Shown here piece after piece: positions 10,948-22,462 of a DNA stretch of 64,000 bases. A program made the position numbers and the translations under genes. This DNA is from Orientallactaga sibirica (taxonomy: Eukaryota > Chordata > Mammalia > Rodentia > Dipodidae): assembly GCA_036365145.1 (NCBI GenBank), contig JAEOAD010000015.1, forward strand, positions 1,736,001-1,800,000. Reading direction: 5' to 3'. Below the pieces are notes generated by a model. The model searched no databases, was not told where the DNA came from, and worked only from the letters and a program-made list of their open reading frames with translations. Positions within the stretch are counted from its first letter, which is position 1; each line of letters opens with the position of its first letter.

Positions 10948-12283
10948 CTACAAATAGACAGACTTGTGTGTGAACTGGAACCAAAAATTGGTACCAGAAA
11001 CCAGTAAGCTGGTAAAAGGCCATAAGGGAGGGAGGAAAGGGAAGGACTGAAGAGTATGGTATTGCACATATGTAAGTGGAAGGGCTGATTACAAGGAGGG
11101 GAATGGCCTAACCGAGGCCATGTGTAGAGAATGCATAAAAGAAGGGCAGGGGGAGGGTCAATCTAATTTCAAAAGATTGTGAATAAGACTTATGTAAAAT
11201 TACTTTTTTGAATAATGGTACATCTAGATTCTGTAGACTGTTATTAGAAATTTTTCAGTGCCTGGGATGGGATACCTTCCAGTGAGTTTTTGGCCAAGGA
11301 GGTCCCGGTAGCCTCAAAACATTAAAGGCGTTTGCCAAAGCCCTTGGTTTCCCTCGAGAAACAAATAGTAAGACCCTATTGCTGAAGACATCTCTTGCCT
11401 GAGAGGCAAGGTCACTGAGAAAGCAAGCTTGTGCTGAGCAGAAAACCTTCTCCCTGTAGACCAGCCAACTGAATGCTGGAAAAAGCTGCACTGCATGCAG
11501 AGTATGGGAGACAGAAGTCATCAGCAGTGAAAACAGTGGACGCTGAATATTCAAATTTGGCCAGACAGGCCCAAAGACTGAACGGGTGCAATAGTGGCAT
11601 GTCTACTCGTGGGGTAACCAACTGCTCCATAATTGGACTGAAGGCCCTCTCTACGGGAGGGAATACATACCTGGTACTGAAAAACCTAAGCAAAGTCTGG
11701 TAGGTAAGGTCATGAGCCTTAGGGGTATAAAGCATGCTCTTGTCTAAATGTATATACTATTCCCACCAAGCTGCCCGGAAAATACTACACTTAATGCTCA
11801 TATTCACATATTAATGCTACTCTCACTTCTGGTTAGAGAAGCTTCTCTTTTCAGATGGCGATGACCACTGGGATGATCCAAAAGGCAACTTAGTGCTGAG
11901 AAGAAGGGATGGAGGAGTGCCCAGCACTGAAACACCTCTGTCACACCCTCCAAGCCTCAGGGATCATTGCGGAAGAGGGGGCGGATAGAATGGAAGAGCC
12001 AAAGGAAGGGTACGACTCCTTACATTGCAACTGCCCAGACAGAAATTGGCCTTGATATCCATGACCTTGCTGTGCCTAGCAATACCTCCACAAGACCCTC
12101 ATAATAGAAGTAAAAGATGATGACATCAAATTTAAAAAGAGACTAATGGAGAGAGGGAGGGGATATGATGGAGAGTGGAGTTCTTAAGGGGAATGGGGGG
12201 AGGGGAGGGAAATACTATGCACCTTTTGTATGTAAGTATATTTTGTTGTCAATAAATAAAAAAGAAAAAAAAGAAAGAAAACC
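10948..12283 (+). other. LINE-1 3' UTR with G-quadruplex-type tract and A-rich tail
   Basis: About 1.3 kb of non-coding sequence runs from the ORF2 stop to the A-rich tail (about 12250-12283). Close to the tail, 12188-12209 holds four G runs (4, 6, 4 and 3) separated by 1-3 bases, the G-rich tract typical of L1 3' UTRs. The same 3' UTR type recurs inverted at 12456 and 52236. Confidence 0.85.
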
Positions 12284-12455
12284 AAGGCTAATTTTTAATG
12301 AGTTTTTGTTTATTTAAACCTTTTCTAAATGTAACATAAAAGTCAAAAATATGAAATTAATATAACTTACCTTCTAAATATTCAAAAAGAGGAGAGCCTA
12401 GAGGGCCTGCTGACACAGGGAAATAAGACAGACAATCAGAATCCAGATAGCCTAT
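12284..12455. other. Spacer between two tail-to-tail LINE-1s
   Basis: AT-rich, about 170 bp, with no recognised repeat. It separates the A-rich tail of the plus-strand L1 from the T-rich start (that is, the tail) of the minus-strand L1. Confidence 0.6.
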
Positions 12456-13245
12456 TTATTTATTTTCAAATTTTTATTGAAAATTTCTATAATTGTAGAC
12501 AATATCCCATGGTAATTCCCTCCCTCCCCCCAATTTCCTCTTGAAAATTCACTGTCCATCATATCCCCTCCCCCTCTTAATCAGTCTCTTTTTAATTTTG
12601 ATGTCATGATCTTTTCCTCCTATTATAATGGTCTTGTGTAGGAAGTATCAGGTACTGTGAGGTCATGGATATCCAGGCCATTTTGGGTCTGGAGGAGCAC
12701 ATTATAAGGAGTTCTACCCTTCCTTTGGCTTTGACATTCTTTCTGCCACCTCTTCCGCAATGGACCCTGAGCCTTGGAAGGTGTGTTACAGATATTTCAG
12801 TGATGAGCACTCCTCTGTCACTTCTTATAAACACTATCGTGCCTTCTGAGTCATCGCAAGATCACTGTCATCTGAAAAGAGAAGCTTCTCTAACCAAAAG
12901 TGAGAGTAGCATTATTATATGGCTATGAACATTAAGAAACATGCTTACTGGGCAGTTTGGTGAGCATAGTATATACATTTAGCCAAACACCAGGAGGCAT
13001 TACACCCCTAGGGCTCATGACAACACCTGTTGTAGGTTTTCAGCAGCAGGGATGTATTCCTATTCCCTCCCATGCAGTGGGCCTCCAGTCCAATTAGAGA
13101 TCAGTTGGTTTCCTCCATAACAGACATGCCACTACTGCACCTGTTGGCTCATTTGGCCTGGGTGGCCAAAGTTAAGGCTTGCTGTGTCCACTGTTGAGTA
13201 TCTTCACTGGTGAGTTCTTTCTCTCTCCCATTGAACTACATGCAG

Positions 13246-13521
13246 TTTTTTTTTTTTTTTTTTTTTGGAGAGAGACACAGAGAGTGACAGAGAGAGAGGG
13301 AGAGGAACACATAGGGATGGGCATGCCAGCAGCCTCTCAGCTGCTGAGAACAAAATCCAGATGCTTGCGCCCCCTTGTGGTCAAGTGCGGCATTGTACCC
13401 TTTCGTCACTTTGCATCTGGCTAAACGTGAGACATGGAGATTGGAACCGCTGGAGATTGGAACTGGCATTCTTAGGCTTAGGAGGCAGGCACCTTAACTG
13501 CTAAGCCATCTCTCCAGCCCC
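13246..13521 (-). mobile_element. B2-superfamily SINE, long-body subtype
   Basis: On the minus strand it reads from GGGGCTGGAGAGATGGCTTAGC through a body containing the CACAAGGGGGC-type segment and a CT-rich region to an A tail (T run at 13246-13266). The head is tRNA-like with a pol III A box. It is inserted in the L1 3' UTR. Confidence 0.9.
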
Positions 13522-13789
13522 AGTGTAGCTTTTTCCAGCTTTCTGTCAGCTGATCCACGTGGAGGAGGCTTTCAGTTCAGTTCCAGAAGCTTTTCTCAGT
13601 GACTTTGCAGCCCAAGTATGTGGAGTGTTCAGCAATAGGGTCTCACCATCTATTCCTGATGGGAAACCAGGAGCCTTGGCAATGGACTGTAATATTTTGA
13701 GACCATAAGCCACCTCCCTGGCCAACAACTCACTGGAAGGTATCCCATCCCTGGCACTGAAAATTTTCCAGTAACAATCTACAGCTTAT

Positions 13790-16517
13790 GAGTATAATCA
13801 CTAAGTATAATCCTTTCCAGGTCCATCCATTTTCCTGCAAATTTCATAACTTCATTTTTCTTTACTGCTGAGTAGAATTCCATTGTGTAAATGTGCCACA
13901 TCTTCATTATCCACTTATTAGTCGAGGGACATTTAGGCTGGTTGCATTTCCTGGCTATTATGAATAGAGTGGCAATAAACTTAGGAGGCAGGCGCCTTAA
14001 CCACTAAGCCATCTCTCCAACCCCATACCCCATTTTTAATTGGGTTGTTTGATTTTTTTATTATTTAATTTTCTGAGTTCTTTGTATATTCTAGATATTA
14101 ATCCTCTGTCAGATGTATAGTTGGCAAAAAGTTTCTCCCATGCTGTAGGTTGCCTCTTTGTTCTACTCATAGTGTCCTTTGCTATACAAAATCTTTGAAA
14201 TTTCATGAGGTCCCTGCAGTTGATCTGTGGTTTTATTTCCTGAGCAATTGGGGTTATATTCAGAAAGTCTTTGCCAAGACCAATATATTGAAAGGTTTCC
14301 CCGACTTTTTCCTCTAGCAGTTTCAGAGCTCCAGGTCTGATATTAAGGTCTTTGATCCATTTAGACTTAGTTCTTGTGCGTGGAAAGAGATAAAGATCTA
14401 TTTTCATCCTTTTACAGATACATATCAGTTTTCCCAGCACCATTTGCTGAAGAGGCTGTCATTTCTCCAGTGAGTAGTTTTGGCATTTTTGTCAAAAATC
14501 AGGTGGCTATAGCTACCTGGGCTTACATCTGGGTGATCTCTTATGCTTCATTGATGTACATGTGTGTTTTTGTGCCAGTACCATGCTGTTTTTGTTACTA
14601 TGGTTCTATAATATAGATTAAAATCAGGTATGGTGATACCACCAGCTTTATTTTTGTTGCTCAAACTTGTTTTAGATTTTTCGAGGCTTTTTTGTACCTC
14701 AAAATGAATTTTTGGATTATATTTTCAATTTCTGTGAAGAATGCCATGGGAATTTTTATGGGGATTGCATTAAATGTGTAGATTGCTTTTGGTAGGATTT
14801 CCATTTTCACAATATTGATTCTTGCAATCCAAGAACAAGGGGTGTCTTTCCATCTCCTAGTGTCTTCTGTGATTTCTGTCTTGAGTGTTTTAAAATTTTC
14901 ATTGTAGAGATCCTTCACTTCCTTGGTTAGGCTTATTCCAAGGTACTTTATTTATTTATTTATTTGATGCAATTGTGAATGGGAGTGATTCTCTGATTTT
15001 ATCCTCTATGTGTTTGTTGTTAGTATATAGGAAGGCTACTGATTTCTGTGCGTTTATTTTGTATCCTGCTACATGGTTATAGGTGTTAATCATCTCTAAC
15101 AGTTTGCTGGTAGAGTCTTTAGAGTCCCTTATTTATAGAATCATATATGCCAATAATGATAACTTGATTTTTTTCCTTTCCAATTTGTATGAGTGTCTCT
15201 TGTCTTATTGTTATGGTTAAGACTTCCAGTATTATATTAAATAAAAGTGGGGAGAGTAGACACCCTTGTCTTGTTCTTGATTTTAGTGGAAAAGCATCAA
15301 GTTTTTCTCCATTTAGTATTATGTTGGCTGTAGATTTGTCATAAGTAGCTTTTATTATATTGAGATATGGTCCTTCTATTCCCAGTCTCTGTAGGACTTG
15401 TATTCTGAATGGATTTTGTCAAATGCTTTTTCTGTATCTAATGAGATGATCATGTGTTTTTATCCATAATTCCATTTATGTACTATATTACATTTATCAA
15501 TTTGCATATGTTGAACCATCCATGCATCTCTGAGATAAAGCCTACTTGATTGGGATGAATGATTTTTCAGATATATTCTTGTAGTCTGTTTGCCTGTATT
15601 TTGTTGAGAACTTTTGCATCTATATTCATGAGGGAGATTGGTCAGTAATTTTCTTCTTTTTTTTTTTGTTCTGTCTTTGTCTAGTTTTGGTATCAGGTTG
15701 ATGCATGCTTTGTAGAAAGAGTTTGGTAGGATTCCCTCCTTTTTTATTTTATGGAAAAGTTTAAGAAGCATTGGTATTATTTCTTCCATGAAGGTTTGGT
15801 AAAATTCACCATTGAATCCATCTGGGCCTGTACATTTTTTAGTTGGGAAATTAATTGTTTGGGTCTCCATACTTGTTGTAAGTCTATTTAAGTGGTTAAT
15901 CTTATCTTAATTTAATTTACATATGTCATATAAATCAAGGAAATCACCCATTTCTGGTTTTCAAACTTAGTGGAGTATATGTTTTTATAGTATGTCTGTA
16001 TGATTTTTTGAATTTCTCTGGTATCTGTTGTGATATTGCCTTTTTCATCCCTAATTTTATTAATTTTGTCTCTTCTTTCTTTCTTTTGGTCACATTTGCT
16101 AAGGGATTATCAATCTTGTTTATCCTTTCAAAGAACCAACTCTTTGTTCATTGATTCTTTGAATTTTTTGTTTCTATTTCATTAATTTCTGCCCTAATCT
16201 TTATTATTTCTTCCTGTCTACTGATTTTTGGTTTGCCTTGTTCTTCTTTTTCCAAGGCCTTAAGGTGAAGCATTAAGTTGTTTACTTTTAACCTTTCTAA
16301 TTTCTTAATATAGGCCCTTAAAGGTATACATTTCCATCTTAGGACTGCCCAAATGTTTGTGTCCCAAATGTTTGGTATGTTGTGTTCTCATTATCATTTC
16401 AATCTATAAATTTTGTGATTTCTTTCTTGATTTCTTCATTGACCCATTCATCATGTAGTAATATATTGCTTAGTTTCCATGATTTCGTGTATGCTCTATA
16501 GCTTTTCTTGCTATTGA
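13790..16517 (-). pseudogene. LINE-1 ORF2 remnant
   Basis: Decayed ORF2 is recognisable in pieces: [20 protein letters not shown] (about 14330-14270), LYNENFKTL and [12 protein letters not shown] (14918-14810), and KKCTGPDGFNGEFYQTFMEE (about 15845-15786). Many stops and frameshifts separate them. The segment equivalent to about 10320-10700 of the intact copy is missing at the 13981-14024 junction. Confidence 0.9.
13981..14024 (-). mobile_element. 44-bp SINE head fragment at a LINE-1 deletion junction
   Basis: Only the first 44 bases of the long-body SINE (GGGGTTGGAGAGATGGCTTA on the minus strand) are present. They lie where several hundred bases of L1 ORF2 are missing. Confidence 0.8.
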
Positions 16518-16544
16518 TCTGTACTGTCACTGTTTTCATATCTT

Positions 16545-18118
16545 TTTTGTAAATGAGGCTGGTGTATCAGAATAGACTGCTGACATTTTGCTAACACTTG
16601 AGCCTGAATTCACAAAAGAAAACTAAACCACAATGGAATAGATAGGAAGTCAGATATTCAGAGCTTATTGACCTTTTGAATGAGTTATTCAACAGTGGTG
16701 TCCTGTTAAACACAGGTAAGTGTACAGCAACTCCAAGTTTTTCATCTCCTATGCATTCCAAAGGGAGAGTCCCCTCAGATCCTGAATGATGCACACTGCC
16801 GTACTGCACAGAGCAGCTCCCTGCAGACTAATAATGGGGAGTTTCTTTGACAGAGTTTTAGGTCTTTACTCTTCTTTGCCTGTAGAAGGAATGAATAGAA
16901 TTTCTTTTTATCACAGTGTAGTTTCCTCCAAGCTTGTGTTTGTTTGGTTGGTTTTATTGGCAAGAATCAGTACTATATTGCCTTAGTTTCCCAGGCTTCA
17001 TCTTGCTGCGGTGAGAACACTGGAAAGCAGGGCATTCTCTGCACAAGGCTGGGACTGCTCCTTCACCACGGGGTAGCAGAATGGGTGCTCCATGGCCTCT
17101 TTGGCAGTCAGCCTCTGTTGATGGTCTTATCGCTGCAGGTTGTCTAGAACATCTAGGACTTCAGGGCTGACAAGGTGTCTGTTCTCACTATGGATAAAGT
17201 GTTCCTAGAGTTTCCATGAATGCTGTCCCAGGATATCACTAAAGTGTGGATCTATGTCTACGTGATACTTCTTCAGATATCGGAACAGCTCATCTGTCCC
17301 CAGAACCTTGGCAATGCAAACTAGCTGTGTGGGTCTCATTCTGTTCCCATTTCCCAGGGTTGTTGGCCACTGATGTCCCAGGCAAGGGAGAGAGGAGTTG
17401 GGAGGGAAGCAGCAGGGTCCTTCCTGGAGCAGTGGGTGAGTGTGACACATGAACATGATGGGGCAATGAGCAGCCGGGAGACCATCTGATGGACAGCACT
17501 CATTTATTCAAAAGGGGAGTGGGTTTATAAACACTTGGGGAAGGTTGAGATGGCATGTACAGACTATATGGCAATCAGATGCATAGTTTATGGGCTGTTA
17601 CCTAGGTGGCGGAAGGACTAGTAACTTCAAAGCTATGGGGGAAGGATAAGGGAAGATGAGGGAAGTACAAGGGAAGATAAGGGGAAGGGCGGAAGAGGAG
17701 ATTAACAGAAGGCTGTGACTTCTGTTACTGTGGGGGGTGAGAAGGCTATGTGACTTCAGCCACATGAGGGTCTCTTGGGCAGCTAGCCACAAGGTCAGGA
17801 ACTGTGGGGGGCAAAGTCTGACTTATGGAATGGTCAGAGCCTTTTGGGATCTTGGGGGAACACCTTGACAGTTCTGCCCACTCTGGGCGATGGCAGCTCA
17901 TTACAACTACAATGTAGGGAAGGTCTTTGCCATCACCAGGGACTTCCTAACAGAGGGCCAGCTGCAACCCCACATCCCAGGGTCCCTGGCCATGTCCAAT
18001 ACTTCAGGCTAGCCTCCTCACAGGTCCAGCCTGTTTCTAGCAAGGCCCAACAAAACTGGTCATAGTTGTCCTGTTCATAGAAGAAGGGCTTCTTTCAAAA
18101 CATCATGCTCGAAACTAG
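16545..18118 (-). pseudogene. CSNK2A2: Processed pseudogene of casein kinase II alpha-prime, split by an LTR
   Basis: Minus-strand translation gives FFYEQDNYDQ (18085-18060) and, beyond an inserted [66 protein letters not shown] and SSVLTAAR followed by TGA at 17000-16998. These match the C-terminal third of the CK2 catalytic subunit alpha-prime; the LTAAR end distinguishes it from CSNK2A1. CK2 is a Ser/Thr kinase. There are premature stops (the Trp of KRWENF is now TAG; the Tyr of LLRYDHQQ is now TAA) and a TGA before the KPFF segment. No introns interrupt it. A 3' UTR-like stretch follows to about 16545, where a short T run may be the old poly(A). It is 5'-truncated at about 18118, where an L1 begins. 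Confidence 0.9.
17328..18052 (-). mobile_element. Solo LTR (ERVK-like) inside the CSNK2A2 pseudogene
   Basis: A 725-bp insert on the minus strand starts TGTTGGGCC and ends GACCCACA (TG...CA). It carries a TATA-like TTTATAAAC near 17525 and a polyadenylation signal AATAAA near 17512, in the right order for U3-R-U5. The flanking 6-mers TAGCTG (17322-17327) and AAACTG (18053-18058) match at 4 of 6 and fit an old 6-bp target duplication. Removing it rejoins the kinase reading frame. No internal viral sequence is present, so it is a recombined solo LTR. Confidence 0.8.
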
Positions 18119-19157
18119 GGGGCCTTCTGGGTAAAATGGCAGCATAGAAGCCATGCCAAACCATATCAGGGAGGGATTTAAACAAAACTACACACTCTTT
18201 GGAAAAGAACAGAATATTTTTTCAGGGAAACAGGGGAAAAGCAGGAGATGGCCAGAATCCCACTGTGGAGCTTGCAGTCCGATCCACGGAGCTGCAGCCC
18301 TGAACTACCATGGCCCGGAGCATCTGCCACCATGAGCCACTGTGGCCCCAACCCACCAGGCGTGCCTAGCAGCAGCATTAGAGACCAAACAAGGGGACTT
18401 TCCAACCTCATCAGTCTCCTCGCAGAGCCCAGAAATCTAAAAAAAAAGTCTGCTGAGCTACTCTAAAAGATACAGGGTAACAGTGTGAGCAACTACAGGC
18501 TTCCTGAACTCGCCCATCCCCAACTATCAAAACCACGAACCACCAGCATTCAGCTCCCAGTGGCAGCATATCCAGCACTGCGGAGACAAGCTCAAGCCCC
18601 ACACCACAACACCAGCAGTGCCTCCAGCACAACGGAGCCCAGTGCATCCAGCACATCTGTGCTGAGCTCAAGCTCTGCAGCACAACACGAGCAGCACATC
18701 CAACACAGCTGAGACAAGCTCAAGCTCCACAGCTCAGGGAATGAGGTGGGCACTCAGCATTGGTGAGTTTGGAAGCCACACCAAAAGGTAACAAGGCTGG
18801 CTGACAAAACTAAAGGTACATAGGCCTGCATTGGAAGTGCTAATCTCTCTTTCCAGGTTGGGGCAGATTATGGGTTACATAAGTGTGGTTGGCTTTACCA
18901 TTTTCAAATAAACTGAACATGGGGTGTTGAATATTGCTGCCTGTAATGCTTTTAGATTTAGAGGACCTTTATCTTTTGCCTCTGTCATTAGTGGGGACAG
19001 GGTCTGATCCAGATCCAGGTGACCTGTAAACCAAGTCAGAACAAAATCCTCTAACTCCTAGCTGACAGGATTAAGGGTGTAGAGCAACACACACCCTTAG
19101 GGATTTTGACCTTATAAGACTGTTTTAATTCCCACACTCTGTGCTCGTTTTTTTAAT

Positions 19158-19352
19158 GTAAAGTTTATATTTTTTTTTTGGTTTATTTATTTGAGAATGA
19201 AAGACAAAGGGAGAGAGAGAATGTTCACACCAGAGTCTCCAGTGACTACAAACGAACTCCAGATGCATGTGGGTCCTGGGGAATCAAGCCTCAAACCAGG
19301 GTCCTTGGACTTCATAGGCAAGCATTTAACTGCTAAGCCATCTCTCCAGCCC
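19158..19352 (-). mobile_element. B2-superfamily SINE, short-body subtype
   Basis: The minus-strand head GGGCTGGAGAGATGGCTTAG is at 19352; the tail (T run) is at about 19168-19180. Flanks CTGTGCTCGTTTTTTTAA and CTGTGTGGTCTTTTTAA look like an old target duplication. Confidence 0.85.
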
Positions 19353-20139
19353 TGTGTGGTCTTTTTAATTGAATGTGTATTTTGCTCAGTTGAAATTTAG
19401 AACTTGCCAGTAAATTGTTCCACCAGTCCACTACAATACTTGCTTAACAAGCAAATTCAACAGCTAGGATTACTTCTGAGGTTGGAGTTGGGTAGAAGTG
19501 CTACACTTGGCACCTTAAACTCATATCCTAAAAGTATATAAAGATGGATCACCACATCTAAGAACACTGCAGATAAATAGAAAACCTAAGCATCAAATCA
19601 ATCAAGGATACAGAAGTCACTACATTATAATACAAGAAAAACAAAGAGTCAAGACAATGCAATACCACCAAAAATTACAAATCCATCAGAATTGTTCACC
19701 AATGAGACTGTTTCAAGGAAATTCCTGACAAAGAGTCCAAAAGAATGATGTTATCTATACTCAAAGAAATAAAAGAAGAAATAAAAGAAGAAATGAAAGG
19801 AATCAGAGAAGAGAGCAAAGGAATTAAAGAAGAAAACAAACTCTTGAAAGAGAATACAGAAAACCAGCTTAATGAAATAAAAAGGTCATTACATGACATG
19901 AGTAAGGAAATAGAAATACTGAAGAAAAACCACGCTGAAATCCTAGCTCTAAAGAACACAGTGAAATAAAAAACTCTGTAGAAAGTTTCACCAGTAGAAT
20001 GGATGAAGGAGAGGACAGAATATCTAAACTAGAAGACAGGTCAACAAAGAGAAAGGCAAGGTAATAGAAAGGTATGAATGGGAATCCCAAGACATCTGGG
20101 ACACTATAAAAAGATCAAACATAAGAACTTAAGGAATAG

Positions 20140-20387
20140 GGGCTGGAGAGATGGCTTAGCTGTTAAGCACTTGCTTGTGAAGACTAAGGACCATGGTTCG
20201 AGGCTTGAGTCCACAGTACCCACATAAGCCAGATGCACAAGGTGGTGCATGCATCTGGAGTTCATCTGCAGTGGCTGAATGCCCTGGTGTGCCCATTCTC
20301 TCTCTTTCTCTGCCTCTTTCTCTGTCTGTCACTCAAATGGTATGTCTCAAATAAATAAATAAATATAAACAAAATTTTTTTAAAAAG
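20140..20387 (+). mobile_element. B2-superfamily SINE, short-body subtype
   Basis: It has the head GGGCTGGAGAGATGGCTTAGC, a CT-rich 3' body and an AAATAAATAAATAAAT tail. Target duplication: AACTTAAGGAATAG at 20126-20139 and AATTCAAGGAATAG at 20388-20401. It interrupts the L1 ORF1 remnant. Confidence 0.95.
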
Positions 20388-20759
20388 AATTCAAGGAATA
20401 GCAGAAGGGGAAGAATTTCAATCCAGAGGCTTAGTAGGTGTTTCCCACAAAATCATAGAAGAAAATTTTCTCCAAATTGGGAAAGAAATGCCAATGCAGA
20501 TAAAAGAAGCTTTTAGAACACCAAACAGACAAAACCTAGAAAGATCCTGTTCTCACCATGTTATAATTAAACTACTAAACATGCAAACCAAATTAAATAT
20601 ATTGAAATCAGTTAGAAAAAGCAGGTGACCTTCAAAAGGAAACCCATCAGGATCACAGCAGATTACTCAATGGTCCTAGTGAGTGAGAATCAACTATTGA
20701 ACCTGAGAAAAGACTGGGGTAGGACAGGTTTACAAATGAGAAATGGTGGATAAAATATC

Positions 20760-21780
20760 CTATAGTGGTTCAGGAGGGGTTGCCCCTGCTGATTGATAAA
20801 TGGCTCCCAGTAGTAGAACCTGGTTTGTTTGGATGGTGGTAATGTGCTGAGAAAAAGTTCTGAGACATCCTAAAAGGATTAGTATTATGTCGACAATAAT
20901 TAGGATTCCTGCCAGGATAAGAAGGGAGGAAGGGTTTAAGAAAGAAATGTAAAGTTATCATCTGGAGAAACAGCTGCAAAGCCAATTGGCGCCTGTCTAA
21001 TGATAACATGGAGGTCAGCATGAATAGTCATGCAAGGGCTCAGTCTACAACTAAGGAGGGAGCAGTTGAGAAAGCCCCAGGAGGAGAGTAAAAGGGGGGA
21101 GGCATTGAGTGTTGGGACCAAGACAAACTAATACGGGGTTTAACATAAACAGGTTGTTGGGTGACTGTCGTGAGCTGACACTTAGTGCCAAAAATAGTAT
21201 CATTGAGTGTCCTTAGTGGTAGCAGAACAATGCAATCAAAGGTGTTGCAAAGGAATTTATGGCTGGTTGGAGGGTAGCATTACCATAAGAGGCATTAATA
21301 AGCAAAAAGGCAAAGGTGTGGTTAAGAAGAAGTACTTGATTGAAGGGGGAGGAATACAGCCAAGTAGAGTGGCTAAAATGAAGCCTAGGAAAAGCATAGG
21401 AATCTAGGCCCACTGCACCAAGCAAGTATGGCCTAAGAAGAGTTGTCCAAAACGGTTTCTGGGAAGTGGTAGTAGGGAGAAAAGAAGATAAAAGGAGAAA
21501 AGGGGGAATAAGTTTACAGTTCCGTATCTAGCCTGAGGGGTTTGGCATCATCCTCTTCATCAAGACTGATCCCTGAGTCAGTGGCTGGACAGATGTGTCT
21601 GGCAGGGATCCAGATCAGGATCTGTGAAGTTTCTGGAAAGACACAAGCATACCCTCAGTCCTGTGTTAAAAGAGGGTGGGTCCTTTCCAGACATTAGTAA
21701 GAGGATCCTCCCAGTGGACTAAGGGTAAGGGTGTTGTGGTTGGTTGGGATCTCCAATGTTTATAGGCTGGAGAGAGTCCT
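20760..21780 (-). pseudogene. ERVK env remnant, C-terminal end
   Basis: The minus strand ends in a long hydrophobic, membrane-spanning-like stretch (about 20925-20865) followed by a short tail and a stop (TAG, 20762-20760), as expected for the transmembrane subunit. Upstream sequence is too decayed for me to assign domains. Confidence 0.6.
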
Positions 21781-21782
21781 GC

Positions 21783-22462
21783 CTATTCACAGGTGAGAAA
21801 ATTGAGGGTGAAGAGAGCTTCCACCATGACCAAGTGGGGATCCTTGAGTGACATAGTGGACTTTTGTTTTATAATTAGTTCCTTTAGGGTCCAGTTAGTT
21901 CTCTCCACTATGGCTTGTCCTTGTGGGTTGTAGGGGATCTCAAAGGAGTATTTGATTCCCCAAGATTCCATGAAGGATGTGAATTGGCAGATGTGTAGGC
22001 AGGGCCATTATCAGTTTTAATTTACCAGGGTACACCCATGATCAACATGGCAGTTTTTGCCACCTTAATGACATGGGATGCCTTCTTCCCCAAGAGAGCA
22101 ATAGCAAAAGTAAGCTAAAAGTAAATGTACATGATGACATGGACATATTAGATGTTACCAAAGGAAGGTATGTGGGTAACATCCATCTACCAGATAGAAT
22201 TTGGGGTAAGGCCTCTAAGATTGACTCCTTGAGGCTGTAGTGGGGCTAAAGGAGCTAGGGGAGCAGATGCCTTACAGATATGGGTTAAATGTTTGCATTG
22301 GCTAAACAAGAGATAAGGGTATGGGGTCCATAGGTTAGTGGGGGATGGATGGAACCTTTGGTGTAAACATCTAGCTTGTTCTAAAGATGGCAAGGTGGGG
22401 GCTGGGAGGGACAAGGTTTGAAAAGCCAATTTTGGTTCCTCCTTACAGCTTTCCTTATGCAC
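21783..22462 (-). pseudogene. ERVK integrase remnant
   Basis: The minus strand shows landmarks of a betaretrovirus-type integrase: a Pro-rich stretch followed by GLTPNSIW (about 22210-22187), MDVTHIPSF, KTDNGPAY, and PYNPQGQAIVER (about 21935-21900) within the catalytic core. At least one frameshift (near 21985) and several stops break the frame. Confidence 0.85.

Larger units (their letters stand above)
4850..12283 (+). mobile_element. LINE-1, near full length
   Basis: The order is 5' UTR with a YY1-like start, ORF1, ORF2, a long 3' UTR and an A-rich tail (AATAAATAAAAAAG...). At about 7.4 kb it has the expected size of a complete rodent L1. ORF1 is open; ORF2 carries at least six disabling lesions, so the element is not autonomous. 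I see no convincing target-site duplication: the left flank is satellite and the right flank (12284 on) is unrelated. Confidence 0.96.
12456..16517 (-). mobile_element. LINE-1, 5'-truncated within the endonuclease region
   Basis: Read on the minus strand it runs from ORF2 (equivalent to about 7820 of the plus-strand L1) to a 3' UTR and A-rich tail at 12456-12485. The 3' UTR shares long blocks with 11230-12250, inverted. A SINE (13246-13521) sits in the 3' UTR, and two internal deletions are apparent (near 13790 and at 13980/14025). Confidence 0.93.
18119..20671 (+). mobile_element. LINE-1, 5' part (5' UTR plus ORF1 remnant)
   Basis: It begins with CCTTCTGGGTAAAATGGCAGC, a changed version of the L1 start seen at 4850. 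A 5' UTR follows, then ORF1 from about 19605. The ORF1 ATG is lost (ACA) and the frame is broken, but the coiled coil (LKENTENQLNEIKRSLHD, about 19845-19900) and later RRM-like blocks remain. It stops at about 20671 against the ERVK env side. Two SINEs interrupt it. Confidence 0.85.

Noticed and set aside
17328..17870. Alternative LTR boundaries starting at TGTTGGCC (about 17360)
   Set aside because: The kinase pseudogene rejoins only if the insert is 17328-18052, and those ends also give TG...CA with a plausible duplication.
17844..18065. 73-codon plus frame
   Set aside because: It lies inside the solo LTR on its opposite strand and has no domain.
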